A stretch of DNA of 64,000 bases. Origin: [Clostridium] symbiosum (GTDB taxonomy: Bacteria > Bacillota > Clostridia > Lachnospirales > Lachnospiraceae). Numbering within the stretch: the first letter of the stretch is position 1; each line of letters begins with the position of its first letter. The translations under genes were made by a program, and so were the position numbers. Shown piece after piece: positions 8,545 to 16,867 of the stretch. The stretch lies in contig CP143946.1 of NCBI GenBank assembly GCA_036419695.1, positions 4,954,001 through 5,018,000 of the forward strand, written 5' to 3'. The notes below the pieces were generated by a model. It saw only the letters and a program-made list of their open reading frames with translations, was not told the DNA's origin and did no database searches.

Positions 8545-9516
8545 TCAGATGACCAGCGCCTTTCCCGCATCCATCAGAGTCTTTCCGTCGGCCACAATCG
8601 TCGCATCCTTCATGATGAGATCGTAGTGGCAGGATGCCTTCACAACTCCCCCGAGTGTGATGCTTGTTCCGATTCCTATATGGGCCGACCCGTAGACGCC
8701 CTCGTCTTCCAGCATAAATCCCATGAAACGGCACTGCGGGTTCAGGCCCACCCCCATCTCTGCAATGTTGTATACATTGGGATCATTTTTCGCCGCCAAA
8801 TCGGCTTTCAGCATTGCCGCCTGTTTTCCACCATCAATCGAAGTGATAAACCCGTTTTCCACCGTCAGCCGGACCGGTTCATCCAGGACGCCGATGCCGA
8901 TATACGGGATGCTGGCATCCGCCACAATCACGCCGTTGGCCGTTCCTTCCAGCGGGGACACATTTGCCTCCACCGTCGGAATCGTGGAAAACTGCCCCTT
9001 TTCCACCATACAATAGAGGGAGTTGCCTCTCCGTCCGGCAGCCGAATAACGCAGATTGGTGCCTGCCGCCGTCGTCAGTACGATTTCCTGAGAACCGGCC
9101 AGAGCCTCCGCCATCGCCTTGCATACCACCTTTGCTTCCTCAAAATCACACTCGATTCCGCCGTGAATCATCATCTCCTCGCTGAACTGTGTCAGGACGA
9201 CGCCTCGGGAGCCATTCTGAACCGCATCCTTCACCGCATTGGTGTGTGTGATGGATTTACCTACAACGGAGATAAATGCGTCGCTGGATTTCATGGCCGC
9301 CGCCACCGCCCTCGGTGGTTCCTGGCTGTCCTGATCCCTCGGTTCCATCACCATAAGTATCGGCTGCGCCCCAACGCGGTAAACAGAGACCGCTACCGCC
9401 TCGGCGATGCTCAGTTTGGATTCCTCCGTGATAATTACCACCTCTTCGCCCGGCTGCACTTTGACACAGGTGCTCACCACTTTGTCCGCCCCTCTTGCCA
9501 TTAAAATTTTCTTCAT
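8545..9516 (-). CDS. M29-type aminopeptidase (AmpS/NicX-like metalloenzyme)
   Basis: The 323-residue protein belongs to the aminopeptidase T/AmpS fold group, which also contains 2,5-dihydroxypyridine dioxygenase. Conserved metal-binding candidates are present: E253 (AEMGVG), E270/E272 (LEDEGVYG), H279 (GSAHIGIG), H297 and D299 (CHYD). It is shorter than AmpS (about 410), so the peptide-cleaving reading is likely but not certain. A palindrome also found at the neighbouring gntR lies in its promoter, so GntR probably controls it. gltS follows downstream. Confidence 0.75.
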   Translation of the reverse strand: MKKILMARGADKVVSTCVKVQPGEEVVIITEESKLSIAEAVAVSVYRVGAQPILMVMEPRDQDSQEPPRAVAAAMKSSDAFISVVGKSITHTNAVKDAVQNGSRGVVLTQFSEEMMIHGGIECDFEEAKVVCKAMAEALAGSQEIVLTTAAGTNLRYSAAGRRGNSLYCMVEKGQFSTIPTVEANVSPLEGTANGVIVADASIPYIGIGVLDEPVRLTVENGFITSIDGGKQAAMLKADLAAKNDPNVYNIAEMGVGLNPQCRFMGFMLEDEGVYGSAHIGIGTSITLGGVVKASCHYDLIMKDATIVADGKTLMDAGKALVI

Positions 9517-9553
9517 CCTGTATATCCTCCTTATGATTGATTTATATTCTATT

Positions 9554-9571
9554 TTCTATATTCTATAGAAT
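9554..9571. promoter_or_regulatory. Putative GntR operator before the M29 peptidase gene
   Basis: TTCTATATTCTATAGAAT contains the palindrome ATTCTATAGAAT (9560-9571). The same 18 bases recur before gntR (10323-10340). Further TATTCTA half-sites lie at 9544-9553, suggesting cooperative binding. Confidence 0.7.
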
Positions 9572-9582
9572 TATTATTGGTA

Positions 9583-9609
9583 AAAAAAAGAAGTTTCCTT
9601 CTTTTTTTA
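9583..9609 (-). terminator. Terminator of gntR
   Basis: On the minus strand AAAAAAGAAG-GAAA-CTTCTTTTTTTT: a short, AT-rich hairpin with a strong U tract that begins at the gntR stop codon. Confidence 0.65.
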
Positions 9610-10296
9610 GTTTTTCTGCTCCCGGGAACCGGAATCTCCGTAAACCGGGCGTCGTCCCTCTATGTATTTCTGGCCGTTGCGGATATGGGTCACCATTGCG
9701 TTCTGCGCCCTCTCCAGATCGTGATCCCGAATCGCCTCGGCTATTGCAACATGCTCATGATAGATTTCATTCCTCCGCTTCCCGTCGCTGGCTGAATACT
9801 TCATATCCCGTGAGATAACCGTATTCAGCATGTCGAGCAGACGGCAGAGCATCGTATTGTCTGCTGTCAGATATATCACATTATGAAAACTCTTGTTAAT
9901 CCTTGATACCTCCAGAATATCTTCCGTATTCTTCTCTTTCTCAATGATATCAAAGAGCTGGTTCAGGGTATTCTCATCAAACCGGCCGATCGCGTCTTCC
10001 AGCGCCATCTTCTCCAGCGCTTCCCGGCAGTGATACGCCTCCCGGATCTCCTCCTCATCCAGCTCCTTCACGACTGCGCCACAGTATGGGACTATCTCGA
10101 TAAAACCGTCACCGACCAGTTTTTTAAAAGCCTCCCGGACCGGGGTTGCGCTGACTTCCATCTGTTTTGCTATGTGTTTCTCCTGAAGCTTGGTCCCCGG
10201 AGGAAGCTCTCCGCTGACAATTGACTGGACCAGTATCCTGTATACTTTTTCACTCAAAGGCATCTTTCCTACGATTGGTAATTCACTAATCTGCAT
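9607..10296 (-). CDS. GntR-family transcriptional regulator (FadR/FCD subfamily)
   Basis: A 229-residue repressor-type regulator. Residues about 10-75 form the winged helix (KMPLSEKVYRILVQSIVSGE, then KQMEVSATPVREAFKKL), and the rest is an all-helical FCD ligand domain. The open frame reaches 10359, but an operator and -10 box lie inside that extension; the ATG at 10294-10296, with GGGAGAG before it, is the credible start. The perfect palindrome over its own promoter and the copy before the adjacent peptidase gene suggest autoregulation and control of the peptidase and perhaps gltS. The ligand is unknown; an amino or organic acid is typical for the family. Confidence 0.9.
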   Translation of the reverse strand: MQISELPIVGKMPLSEKVYRILVQSIVSGELPPGTKLQEKHIAKQMEVSATPVREAFKKLVGDGFIEIVPYCGAVVKELDEEEIREAYHCREALEKMALEDAIGRFDENTLNQLFDIIEKEKNTEDILEVSRINKSFHNVIYLTADNTMLCRLLDMLNTVISRDMKYSASDGKRRNEIYHEHVAIAEAIRDHDLERAQNAMVTHIRNGQKYIEGRRPVYGDSGSREQKN

Positions 10297-10322
10297 CGTC
10301 TCTCCCATCCATGGGAAAGGTT

Positions 10323-10364
10323 TTCTATATTCTATAGAATATATTATCTCTTTACCCATGTCAA
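10323..10364 (-). promoter_or_regulatory. gntR promoter with overlapping operator
   Basis: On the minus strand a -35 TTGACA (10359-10364) is separated by 17 bp from TATTCT (10336-10341). The perfect 18-bp palindrome TATATTCTATAGAATATA (10326-10343) covers this -10, so a bound repressor would block RNA polymerase. Confidence 0.75.
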
Positions 10365-10525
10365 TACTTTTCTGTTATTTTTTCTATTTATTTTGTTTCT
10401 GTCAGAATTCTCTGCCGTTTACTCTACCGTCTTCCGTTTTGCTTCCTAAGCCGGCCGTTTTACTTTTTTATGTGATTTTATTATAATGAAGTTTGCCATT
10501 AAAAGCAATATTCCCCTACTTTTTC

Positions 10526-10554
10526 TTGTTGTGCTATGATAAAACTGATATAAT
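10526..10554 (+). promoter_or_regulatory. Promoter of the PPi-phosphofructokinase gene
   Basis: TTGTTG (10526-10531), 17 bp, TATAAT (10549-10554). This implies a leader of about 105 nt that includes two direct copies of an ACCGTTA motif (around 10592 and 10632). Between 10365 and 10525 I see nothing else recognisable. Confidence 0.6.
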
Positions 10555-10666
10555 AATTTTATAACGGCAAAAGAAAAGACTGAAGATTTTTTACCGTTAT
10601 GAACGGGAACCTGCACGTTCCTTACGCGGGTCACCGTTACCAATAAAAGTTTGGAGGGGTATAACT

Positions 10667-11905
10667 ATGAAAGGTAATGTAATTGTCGGCCAGTCAGGCG
10701 GGCCTACCGCTGCCATTAATTCCAGTCTCGCCGGTGTATTCCGGACCGCCATCGACAGAGGGGCTCCGAAGGTATACGGAATGCTGCATGGAATTGAGGG
10801 GTTGTTAAATGAGAAATATATTGATTTATCTGAGCATATCCAGACCGATCTGGACGTAGAACTGTTAAAGAGAACACCGGCCGCCTATCTTGGCTCCTGC
10901 CGTTATAAACTTCCCGAGATCCATGAAAATATTGAATCATACGAGAAGATTTTTGAAATTCTCGACAAACTGAATATAGAATGTTTTATTTACATAGGCG
11001 GCAACGATTCCATGGACACGATTAAAAAGCTGTCCGACTACGCAATCATCAAAGGGTACCCGACGAAATTCGTAGGCGTCCCAAAGACGATTGACAATGA
11101 TCTTGCGCTTACCGATCACACGCCCGGCTATGGCAGCGCCGCCAAATATATCGGCACATCCACCAAAGAAATCATCCAGGACAGCAGCGCGCTGGTTTAC
11201 AGCAAGGGGCTGGTGACCATTATTGAAGTAATGGGCAGAAATGCAGGATGGCTGACCGGCTCCGCCGCGCTGTCCGAAGGCGAGGACTGCGAAGGACCGG
11301 ATTTAATCTATCTTCCTGAGGTTGCTTTTGATATTGAGGATTTCCTGGAGCGTGTAAAGAATCTCCTTAAGCAGAAATCCTTTGTTGTAGCCGCCGTATC
11401 CGAAGGTATCCGCCTGGAGGACGGCCGCTATGTCTGCGAGCTGACGGACGGAGTGGAATTTGTAGACGCCTTCGGCCACAAACAGCTGACTGGAACCGCC
11501 AACTATCTGGCCCGGCGCCTTGCACAGGAAATCGGCTGCAAGACCCGCAGCATCGAACTCAGTTCCCTGCAGAGGGCGGCTTCCCATCTGGCTTCCCGTA
11601 TTGATATCCTGGAGGCTTTCCAGGTTGGCGGCGCCGCTGTCAAGGCCGCTGACGAGGGCGACACCGGGGAGATGGTTATCTTAAAGAGAATCTCCGATGA
11701 TCCCTACCAGTGCACCACAGAGCTGCGCAATGTACACAAGGTTTCCAATGTGGAAAAGACCGTTCCCCGTGAGTGGATTAACAAGGACGGCACCTATGTG
11801 ACCGAAGAATTTATCAGCTACGTGCGCCCGCTAATCCAGGGTGATGTTTCACCCGTCATGGTGGATGGAATCCCGCGCTACCTGTATCATAAGAAAAATC
11901 ATTAA
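10667..11905 (+). CDS. pfp: Pyrophosphate-dependent 6-phosphofructokinase
   Basis: Phosphorylates fructose 6-phosphate in glycolysis, reversibly and with PPi. The 412-residue protein has the phosphofructokinase fold: GQSGGPTAAIN at 8-18, GGNDS at 111-115 and PKTIDND at 139-145. In ATP enzymes glycines stand at the places of D114 and K140; Asp and Lys here are the established marks of PPi specificity. The ribosome site is TTGGAGGGG. A Crp-type regulator follows 69 bp downstream. Use of PPi saves ATP and is common in anaerobic Lachnospiraceae. Confidence 0.92.
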   Translation: MKGNVIVGQSGGPTAAINSSLAGVFRTAIDRGAPKVYGMLHGIEGLLNEKYIDLSEHIQTDLDVELLKRTPAAYLGSCRYKLPEIHENIESYEKIFEILDKLNIECFIYIGGNDSMDTIKKLSDYAIIKGYPTKFVGVPKTIDNDLALTDHTPGYGSAAKYIGTSTKEIIQDSSALVYSKGLVTIIEVMGRNAGWLTGSAALSEGEDCEGPDLIYLPEVAFDIEDFLERVKNLLKQKSFVVAAVSEGIRLEDGRYVCELTDGVEFVDAFGHKQLTGTANYLARRLAQEIGCKTRSIELSSLQRAASHLASRIDILEAFQVGGAAVKAADEGDTGEMVILKRISDDPYQCTTELRNVHKVSNVEKTVPREWINKDGTYVTEEFISYVRPLIQGDVSPVMVDGIPRYLYHKKNH

Positions 11906-11912
11906 TATTTAA

Positions 11913-11956
11913 TAAGAAGCGGTGGACGCCTGAGCAGTATGCCCTTCACCGCTTAA
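11913..11956 (+). terminator. Hairpin between pfp and the Crp-type gene
   Basis: AAGCGGTG pairs with CACCGCTT across a 28-nt loop. There is no U tract, so it may be a weak terminator or a processing or stability hairpin. Confidence 0.4.
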
Positions 11957-11974
11957 GAAATCAGAGGTATTTGT

Positions 11975-12652
11975 ATGACGTCAAACGATGTAACCGTATA
12001 CTTAAAAAACCTGCCCTTCTGGGAACATATCTCCGATGACGATAAAAACCTGATTTGCGGCAACCTGCATCCGCTTCATTATGAAGCGGGCCAGTCCGTC
12101 CACTCGGGTGAAACCAATTGCCTTGGAGCCCTGATTATCCGTCAGGGAATCCTCCGTACGTTTCTACTTTCCGACGAAGGAAAAGAGACCACCATGTTCA
12201 GGCTAAGAGAGGGCAGCATCTGCATTCTTTCCGCATCCTGCGTCCTTTCCGTCATTACCTTTGATGTTCAGATTGAAGCAGAAACCGACTGTGATGTACT
12301 GTTGATCCCCAGCGCCGTATTCCAGGCGCTGATGAAACGCAATATTTATGTAGAGAATTTTGCCTATAAACTGATGACCGAACGTTTTTCGGATGTCATC
12401 TCCGCGGTTGAGAGGATGTTTTTCCTGAACCTTCAGCAGAGGATTGCCGTATTCCTGATCGATGAGTCCGTCGCCCAGCAATCCACGACTCTCACCCTTA
12501 CCCAGGAACAGATGGCAAAGGCCATCGGAAGCGCCCGTGAAGCGGTGAGCCGCAATTTAAAACTCCTTGCAAAGAGCGGCTGCATCGAGGTATCCAGAGG
12601 CAACATCAACATCCTGGACAGGAAACAGCTCTATGAGATTATCTCGGCCTGA
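11975..12652 (+). CDS. Crp/Fnr-family transcriptional regulator
   Basis: A 225-residue regulator. An N-terminal cyclic-nucleotide-binding-like beta domain (to about residue 120) is joined by a long helix to a C-terminal Crp-type winged helix with the recognition segment LTQEQMAKAIGSAREAVSRN. It lacks the four-cysteine cluster of Fnr (only scattered cysteines, for example C28 and C49) and the cAMP-binding signature is not obvious, so the signal is unknown. It lies 69 bp behind pfp in the same direction and is closed by a strong terminator. Confidence 0.88.
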   Translation: MTSNDVTVYLKNLPFWEHISDDDKNLICGNLHPLHYEAGQSVHSGETNCLGALIIRQGILRTFLLSDEGKETTMFRLREGSICILSASCVLSVITFDVQIEAETDCDVLLIPSAVFQALMKRNIYVENFAYKLMTERFSDVISAVERMFFLNLQQRIAVFLIDESVAQQSTTLTLTQEQMAKAIGSAREAVSRNLKLLAKSGCIEVSRGNINILDRKQLYEIISA

Positions 12653-12675
12653 ACCAATCCGGAGGCCGGGTCCAT

Positions 12676-12716
12676 AAAAAGGGAAAGCGGCGTCACTGAC
12701 ATCGCTTTCCCTTTTT
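12676..12716. terminator. Bidirectional terminator
   Basis: AAAAAGGGAAAGCG and CGCTTTCCCTTTTT form a 14-bp stem with A and T tracts on both sides. It serves the Crp-type gene and probably the convergent trxA. Confidence 0.92.
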
Positions 12717-12793
12717 ATTATGTTTCCTTTTATTTATTCGGTATTGCCTTAATCGAATATCCCTTTGATATATTATCTTCCTGCGGCGGCCTG

Positions 12794-13105
12794 TTATGCC
12801 TTCAGGGCCTTTTCCAGGGTCTGAATGGACTGTAAACCAACCATTTTTTCTTTAATTTTGCCGTCTTTAAATACGATCAGGGTCGGAATGCTCATAACCT
12901 GGAATTTTTCCGCCAGCTCCGGCTGTTCATCGATATTGACCTTTCCCACATTATAACCGGCCACTGCCAGTTTCTCCACTGCCGGTCCCTGCATTCTGCA
13001 TGGTCCGCACCATGTTGCCCAGAAGTCCACCAGGATGCTGCCTCCCTCTGCACCGAGTATTTCTTTATCAAAATTCTGTGTTGTCAGTTCTTTTACATCT
13101 GCCAT
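12794..13105 (-). CDS. trxA: Thioredoxin
   Basis: Small cytosolic disulfide reductant, 103 residues, normal length. The active site is WCGPC (C33, C36), followed by the cis-proline stretch MSIPTLIVFKDG. RMQGPAVEK replaces the more usual RMLAPVLE, a small change near the active site. It is a single gene, transcribed toward the Crp-type gene and sharing its terminator. A thioredoxin reductase is not in the window. Confidence 0.95.
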   Translation of the reverse strand: MADVKELTTQNFDKEILGAEGGSILVDFWATWCGPCRMQGPAVEKLAVAGYNVGKVNIDEQPELAEKFQVMSIPTLIVFKDGKIKEKMVGLQSIQTLEKALKA

Positions 13106-13274
13106 GATTAATCATTTCCTTTCATTTAAAAATTACCGCTATGTTCTAAGTTACTGTAGACTTATCACTTCGATAACTGTATTATAAACATAAAACTGCG
13201 CTTTATCTGTGACTTAGTCACAAATCCTGTGCAGATTTGAATTTTTTACATTATCTTTTACGGAGGTACAACTT

Positions 13275-13760
13275 ATGGATAACCCGCAGCTCAAATTCCG
13301 CATTGCACAGAGGGAGGATACCGGTCTGATTCTCAATTTTATCAAAGCTCTGGCCGAATATGAACAAATGGCCGATGAGGTCGTCGCCACAGAAGAACTT
13401 CTGGAGGAATGGATCTTTGATAAAGGAAAAGCTGAGGTCCTGTTTGTGGAGGAGAACGGCACACCGGTGGGGTTCGCGCTGTTTTTCCACAATTTCTCCA
13501 CCTTTCTCGGAAGAGCCGGAATCTACCTGGAAGATCTCTTCGTCCTTCCCGAATACCGGGGAAAAGGCTATGGGAAAGCCCTGTTCAAAAAACTGGCGGC
13601 CACAGCCGTGGAGAGAGGCTGCGGCCGTCTGGAATGGTGGTGCCTCGACTGGAACCAGCCGAGCATCGATTTCTACCTCTCCATGGGCGCTCAGCCGATG
13701 GATGAGTGGACTTCTTACCGAATCAGCGGAAAAACGCTGCTTGAAATGGCAGAAACCTGA
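13275..13760 (+). CDS. GNAT N-acetyltransferase, diamine acetyltransferase-like
   Basis: Uses acetyl-CoA to acetylate an amine. The 161-residue protein has the acetyl-CoA loop LPEYRGKGYGKALF, preceded by IYLEDLFV and followed by WNQPSIDFYLSMGA. This set is the pattern of spermidine/spermine and thialysine acetyltransferases, so a polyamine or diamine substrate is likely but inferred. The ribosome site is ACGGAGG. It diverges from trxA across 169 bp. Confidence 0.85.
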   Translation: MDNPQLKFRIAQREDTGLILNFIKALAEYEQMADEVVATEELLEEWIFDKGKAEVLFVEENGTPVGFALFFHNFSTFLGRAGIYLEDLFVLPEYRGKGYGKALFKKLAATAVERGCGRLEWWCLDWNQPSIDFYLSMGAQPMDEWTSYRISGKTLLEMAET

Positions 13761-13803
13761 TATTTCTTTCAACACGGCCCGAATCTTTCGCGCATCCGGC
13801 CAT

Positions 13804-13983
13804 TTAACCGCGGAACATATTTTCCACGTAATTCCTCATTTCCTGTCGGCTCTCTACCTCTCTGGAACCGTCTATATAACGCTCCTGCTCATCGTGAGAC
13901 AGGGCGGCAAAGCGGTTCAGGATATCTGAATGCTGTGCCAGTTCCACGGTAAAGCCGATGGGAAGCTCATGGTTATCGATCAT
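13804..13983 (-). CDS. Small conserved-looking protein, 59 residues
   Basis: Unrecognised function. The product begins MIDNHELPIGFTVELAQHSD and contains SREEM-like SRQEMRNYVENMF near the end; I recall such short proteins being common in Lachnospiraceae, sometimes compared with the C-terminus of YdeI-type proteins. The ATG at 13981-13983 is preferred to an upstream GTG because GGGGTG lies at the right distance. The reading is convergent with the acetyltransferase gene. Confidence 0.6.
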   Translation of the reverse strand: MIDNHELPIGFTVELAQHSDILNRFAALSHDEQERYIDGSREVESRQEMRNYVENMFRG

Positions 13984-14092
13984 TTTAATCACCCCGGTAT
14001 TATCATGTGATAATGAGGTGATTCGTATGCTGGTATTTTATTGAAAATATCGGCTGAGACTCTCTTTTTTATTGAAAAAGCGCCAAAACAGC

Positions 14093-14119
14093 AGGCTGCT
14101 TAAAACCCGCTGTTTTTGA
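14093..14119 (-). terminator. Terminator after the QueD-like gene
   Basis: On the minus strand AAAACAGC pairs with GCTGTTTT just after the stop of the 14142-14708 gene. Confidence 0.6.
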
Positions 14120-14141
14120 CTTCAGTTCATCTTACTTCTTC

Positions 14142-14708
14142 TTAGTTTTTCTTATATCCGCATTTCGGGCAGACACCGTTTTCATTCAGGGCAATGCCGC
14201 ACAGAGGACAGCGATCGATCTGATTCTTTGTCGTGAACTCTGCGGAAGCTGCATTCACGCCGCTGGTAAAGGTAATCTTTGCAATATTCAGTTTATCCTT
14301 GAGCAGGTCATAAACAATTTTAATCATGCCCTCAACCGTCATGGTTTCTTTTGTAACCACAAGACGGCATTCCGGATATGCTGTCGCAAGCTCGGTTTTG
14401 AAAGCGGGGCCCTTCATCTGATTGTTGGGAGCGCCGTCACGGATACCCTGCTTTTCATATACTTCAAGAATGGCAGGCAGCAAAGGATCATCTTCCCTTA
14501 AAATCAGAGCGTGATCGAAATTCTTTAAAACGTCCCAGGCGGTCTTTTGAATCTCATTACACGGGAAAACCATATTTACACCTGGTTCAACGGTATCTTC
14601 CACCTCGATGGTCAGAATGCCTGTATGTCCGTGCAGATACTGAGCTTCACCCTTAAAACCGAAAAACCGGTGAGCATATTGCAGATCTAATGTCGTGATA
14701 CTTCTCAT
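14142..14708 (-). CDS. 6-pyruvoyl-tetrahydropterin synthase/QueD-like protein with a C-terminal zinc ribbon
   Basis: Belongs to the 6-pyruvoyl-tetrahydropterin synthase/6-carboxytetrahydropterin synthase fold, which handles dihydroneopterin triphosphate for pterins or queuosine. Zinc ligands are visible: H13 (YAHRFF) and H26 and H28 (LHGHTG). FDHALIL is the usual mid-protein motif. At 188 residues it is longer than QueD (about 120). The extra C-terminus has two CxxC pairs (CPLCG and CPKCGY), a rubredoxin-like zinc ribbon not found in ordinary QueD. No other queuosine genes are next to it, so the exact reaction is open. Confidence 0.75.
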   Translation of the reverse strand: MRSITTLDLQYAHRFFGFKGEAQYLHGHTGILTIEVEDTVEPGVNMVFPCNEIQKTAWDVLKNFDHALILREDDPLLPAILEVYEKQGIRDGAPNNQMKGPAFKTELATAYPECRLVVTKETMTVEGMIKIVYDLLKDKLNIAKITFTSGVNAASAEFTTKNQIDRCPLCGIALNENGVCPKCGYKKN

Positions 14709-14765
14709 ATGTAGTCCTCCTATTATTATATTTTTACGGGAATCCGCGCCCGCATACGCACATGG

Positions 14766-15131
14766 TTATGACAGCTCTTTCTTCTTACATTCCGGACACA
14801 GATATTGAATCTTTAAATCATAAGCTTCAATTGGAAAACCCACCTGTTTCTCCAGGTCGGCTGTTAAATCTGTAAGAAAAATATCGGACAGCTTCCCGCA
14901 CCGGCAGCAAACCAGATGGTCATGCCGTGTAATTCTGTCATAGCGGTCGGGTTGTCCCTCCACGCTGATTTTCCGGATACTGCCCCGACGGTAAAGGCTG
15001 TTCAGATTGTTATATACCGTCGCAATAACGACGGCGGGAAAATGTTCCTTCAGTGCGAAAAAGACTTGCTCCGCCGTCATATGTTCCTGAGAGCTATTGA
15101 TAATTTCCAATATGCTTTGTCCGTACCTCAT
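14766..15131 (-). CDS. Fur-family regulator, PerR-like
   Basis: Metal-dependent repressor, 121 residues. The N-terminal winged helix (MTAEQVFFALKEHFPAVVIA, then TVYNNLNSL) is followed by RYDRITRHDHLVCCRCGKL and a second CPEC pair, which make the structural zinc site. The histidines around HDHLVC are the regulatory metal site. The short length and the Per-type box over its own start favour a peroxide sensor (PerR), but a Fur or Zur role is not excluded. It is 58 bp upstream of the QueD-like gene on the same strand. Confidence 0.88.
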   Translation of the reverse strand: MRYGQSILEIINSSQEHMTAEQVFFALKEHFPAVVIATVYNNLNSLYRRGSIRKISVEGQPDRYDRITRHDHLVCCRCGKLSDIFLTDLTADLEKQVGFPIEAYDLKIQYLCPECKKKELS

Positions 15132-15146
15132 TGTTATTCTCCTGTT

Positions 15147-15167
15147 TTAGAATTATTCTAATTCTAA
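15147..15167. promoter_or_regulatory. PerR/Fur box
   Basis: Perfect 9-3-9 inverted repeat, TTAGAATTA and TAATTCTAA, ending 16 bp before the regulator's start codon. It fits the Per/Fur box class and implies autoregulation. Confidence 0.8.
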
Positions 15168-15236
15168 ATTAACAGATTTTTCCAGATTTGTCAAGAGTTT
15201 TCTGAAATTATTTCGGCGGCATTCCCGTTTCTCGAC

Positions 15237-15286
15237 AAAAGCGCCCTGCCAAACCGTAATCAACTGGCCGGGCAGGACGCTTTTTA
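15237..15286. terminator. Bidirectional terminator of the first tct operon
   Basis: AAAGCGCCCTGCC and GGGCAGGaCGCTTTTT form a long stem flanked by A and T tracts, after the end of tctA on the minus strand. Confidence 0.9.
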
Positions 15287-15334
15287 ATATGTAGGTATAG
15301 GAGATGTATGAAACTATATCAATTCATTCTTTGG

Positions 15335-16849
15335 CTATGCAGCCGCTTTCTTCGCCTGGAACTTTCTGAATACCGGAACCAGTGCAAAGCCAAGAATCAC
15401 GACAACGATGGCAATCGCGATAGGTCTGGAGAAGAAGTACGGTACCAGGCCGCCCTTTGTAGCTGCAATAATCAGGGTACGCCTGAAATTGGACTCCAGG
15501 ATATCGGCCAGAACTACGCCGAGTACAAGCGGAGCTGGTTCAAAACCGTAAATCTTCATTAAATAACCAAGCAGGCCGAATACCAGCATTATCACAACCT
15601 CATACATGCTGTTGCTCAATGCATAAGTGCCGATGCTGGCAAGCGCCACAATAATCGGAACCAGTACAGAGTTGGGCACCAGACAGATGCGGGCCATATG
15701 TTTTGCCATGGATACGCCGATAATTCCCATTAAAATATTGGCAAACAGGAAACCGAGGAAGATGGCGTAGGTCGTCGGAGCCTTGGAACCGATAAAGAGG
15801 TCACTGCCCGGCTGCAGTCCATGCATCAGCAGGGCGCCGTACAGGATGGCGGTAACAGGGCTTCCCGGAATTCCCAGTGTGAAGAGAGGAATCATCGCGC
15901 CGCCGCAGGCCGCATTGTTGGCCGCCTCGGAGGCTGCGATTCCAACGATGGAACCTTTTCCGTACTCCTCCGGGTTTTTGGAGGTACGTTTTGCAATACT
16001 GTAGCTGATCCAGGCTGCAATGGAACAGCCGGCAGCCGGAATAAATCCGATAAAGGAGCCGATGACCGAGCTGCGGAGCATGGTGGGCGCCAGTTTCTTT
16101 GTGTTGCCCTTTCTCCAGCGTTTTCCCTGAAGACCGGCGCTGGGATCCTCCACAATGGTGGAACCGGTGCCGCGCATCAGTTTTTCCACTAATACAAGTA
16201 CCTGTGAGATAGAAAACAGTCCAATCAGAATCGGTGTCGAATCGAGGCCGTCCTCCAGCCACAACTGGCCAAAGGTGAACCTGGACACGCCGCTGATGGA
16301 ATCCATACCGATACATCCAATCAGAAGGCCCAGCAGGGCGGCGAAGATGCCCTTTGCCTGATTTTCACCGGTCAGGCCGGCTACCACGAGTACGCCGAAA
16401 CAGGCTACCAGGAAATACTCCAGCGTAGAGAACATTAAACTGATTTTTCCCAGAGCGGGAGCAAAGAGAATCAGACAAACCGCTCCGATGATTCCACCGA
16501 GAACGGACGCTACCGTAACAACCGATATTGCTTCCATGCCCCGTCCCTGTTTGGTCATCTCATAACCATCCATGGTAGTGGCGGCAGATGCCGCAGTACC
16601 CGGGGTATGGCAGAGAACGGCGGTAATGGAACCTCCATACACACCGGTAGTGTACATGGCCGTCATCATAACCAGAGCCGCTGTCGGACTCATGGAAAAG
16701 GAGATCGGGAGAAGCAGGGCAATACCAACGGAAGGCCCGAGGCCCGGGATAATTCCAATAATCATGCCGCCCACAACGCCGACCATCAATGCGATGATAA
16801 CCTCAATCGACAGGAATGAAGACAGCGCGATAGATAAGTATTCTAACAT
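15335..16849 (-). CDS. tctA: Tripartite tricarboxylate transporter, large permease (first system)
   Basis: The large membrane subunit of a Tct-type secondary transporter for carboxylates, 504 residues with about 12 hydrophobic segments. Family signatures are IIGIIPGLGPSVGIALLLPI near the N-terminus, MYTTGVYGGSITAVLCHTPG, and the second-half counterpart GFIPAAGCSIAAWISYSIAK. The start has AAGGAGAATACAA before it. It is the last gene of a tctC-tctB-tctA operon with a terminator behind. The substrate cannot be read from the sequence; citrate, tartrate or aromatic acids are typical. Confidence 0.93.
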   Translation of the reverse strand: MLEYLSIALSSFLSIEVIIALMVGVVGGMIIGIIPGLGPSVGIALLLPISFSMSPTAALVMMTAMYTTGVYGGSITAVLCHTPGTAASAATTMDGYEMTKQGRGMEAISVVTVASVLGGIIGAVCLILFAPALGKISLMFSTLEYFLVACFGVLVVAGLTGENQAKGIFAALLGLLIGCIGMDSISGVSRFTFGQLWLEDGLDSTPILIGLFSISQVLVLVEKLMRGTGSTIVEDPSAGLQGKRWRKGNTKKLAPTMLRSSVIGSFIGFIPAAGCSIAAWISYSIAKRTSKNPEEYGKGSIVGIAASEAANNAACGGAMIPLFTLGIPGSPVTAILYGALLMHGLQPGSDLFIGSKAPTTYAIFLGFLFANILMGIIGVSMAKHMARICLVPNSVLVPIIVALASIGTYALSNSMYEVVIMLVFGLLGYLMKIYGFEPAPLVLGVVLADILESNFRRTLIIAATKGGLVPYFFSRPIAIAIVVVILGFALVPVFRKFQAKKAAA

Positions 16850-16867
16850 TTGTATTCTCCTTCCTCA

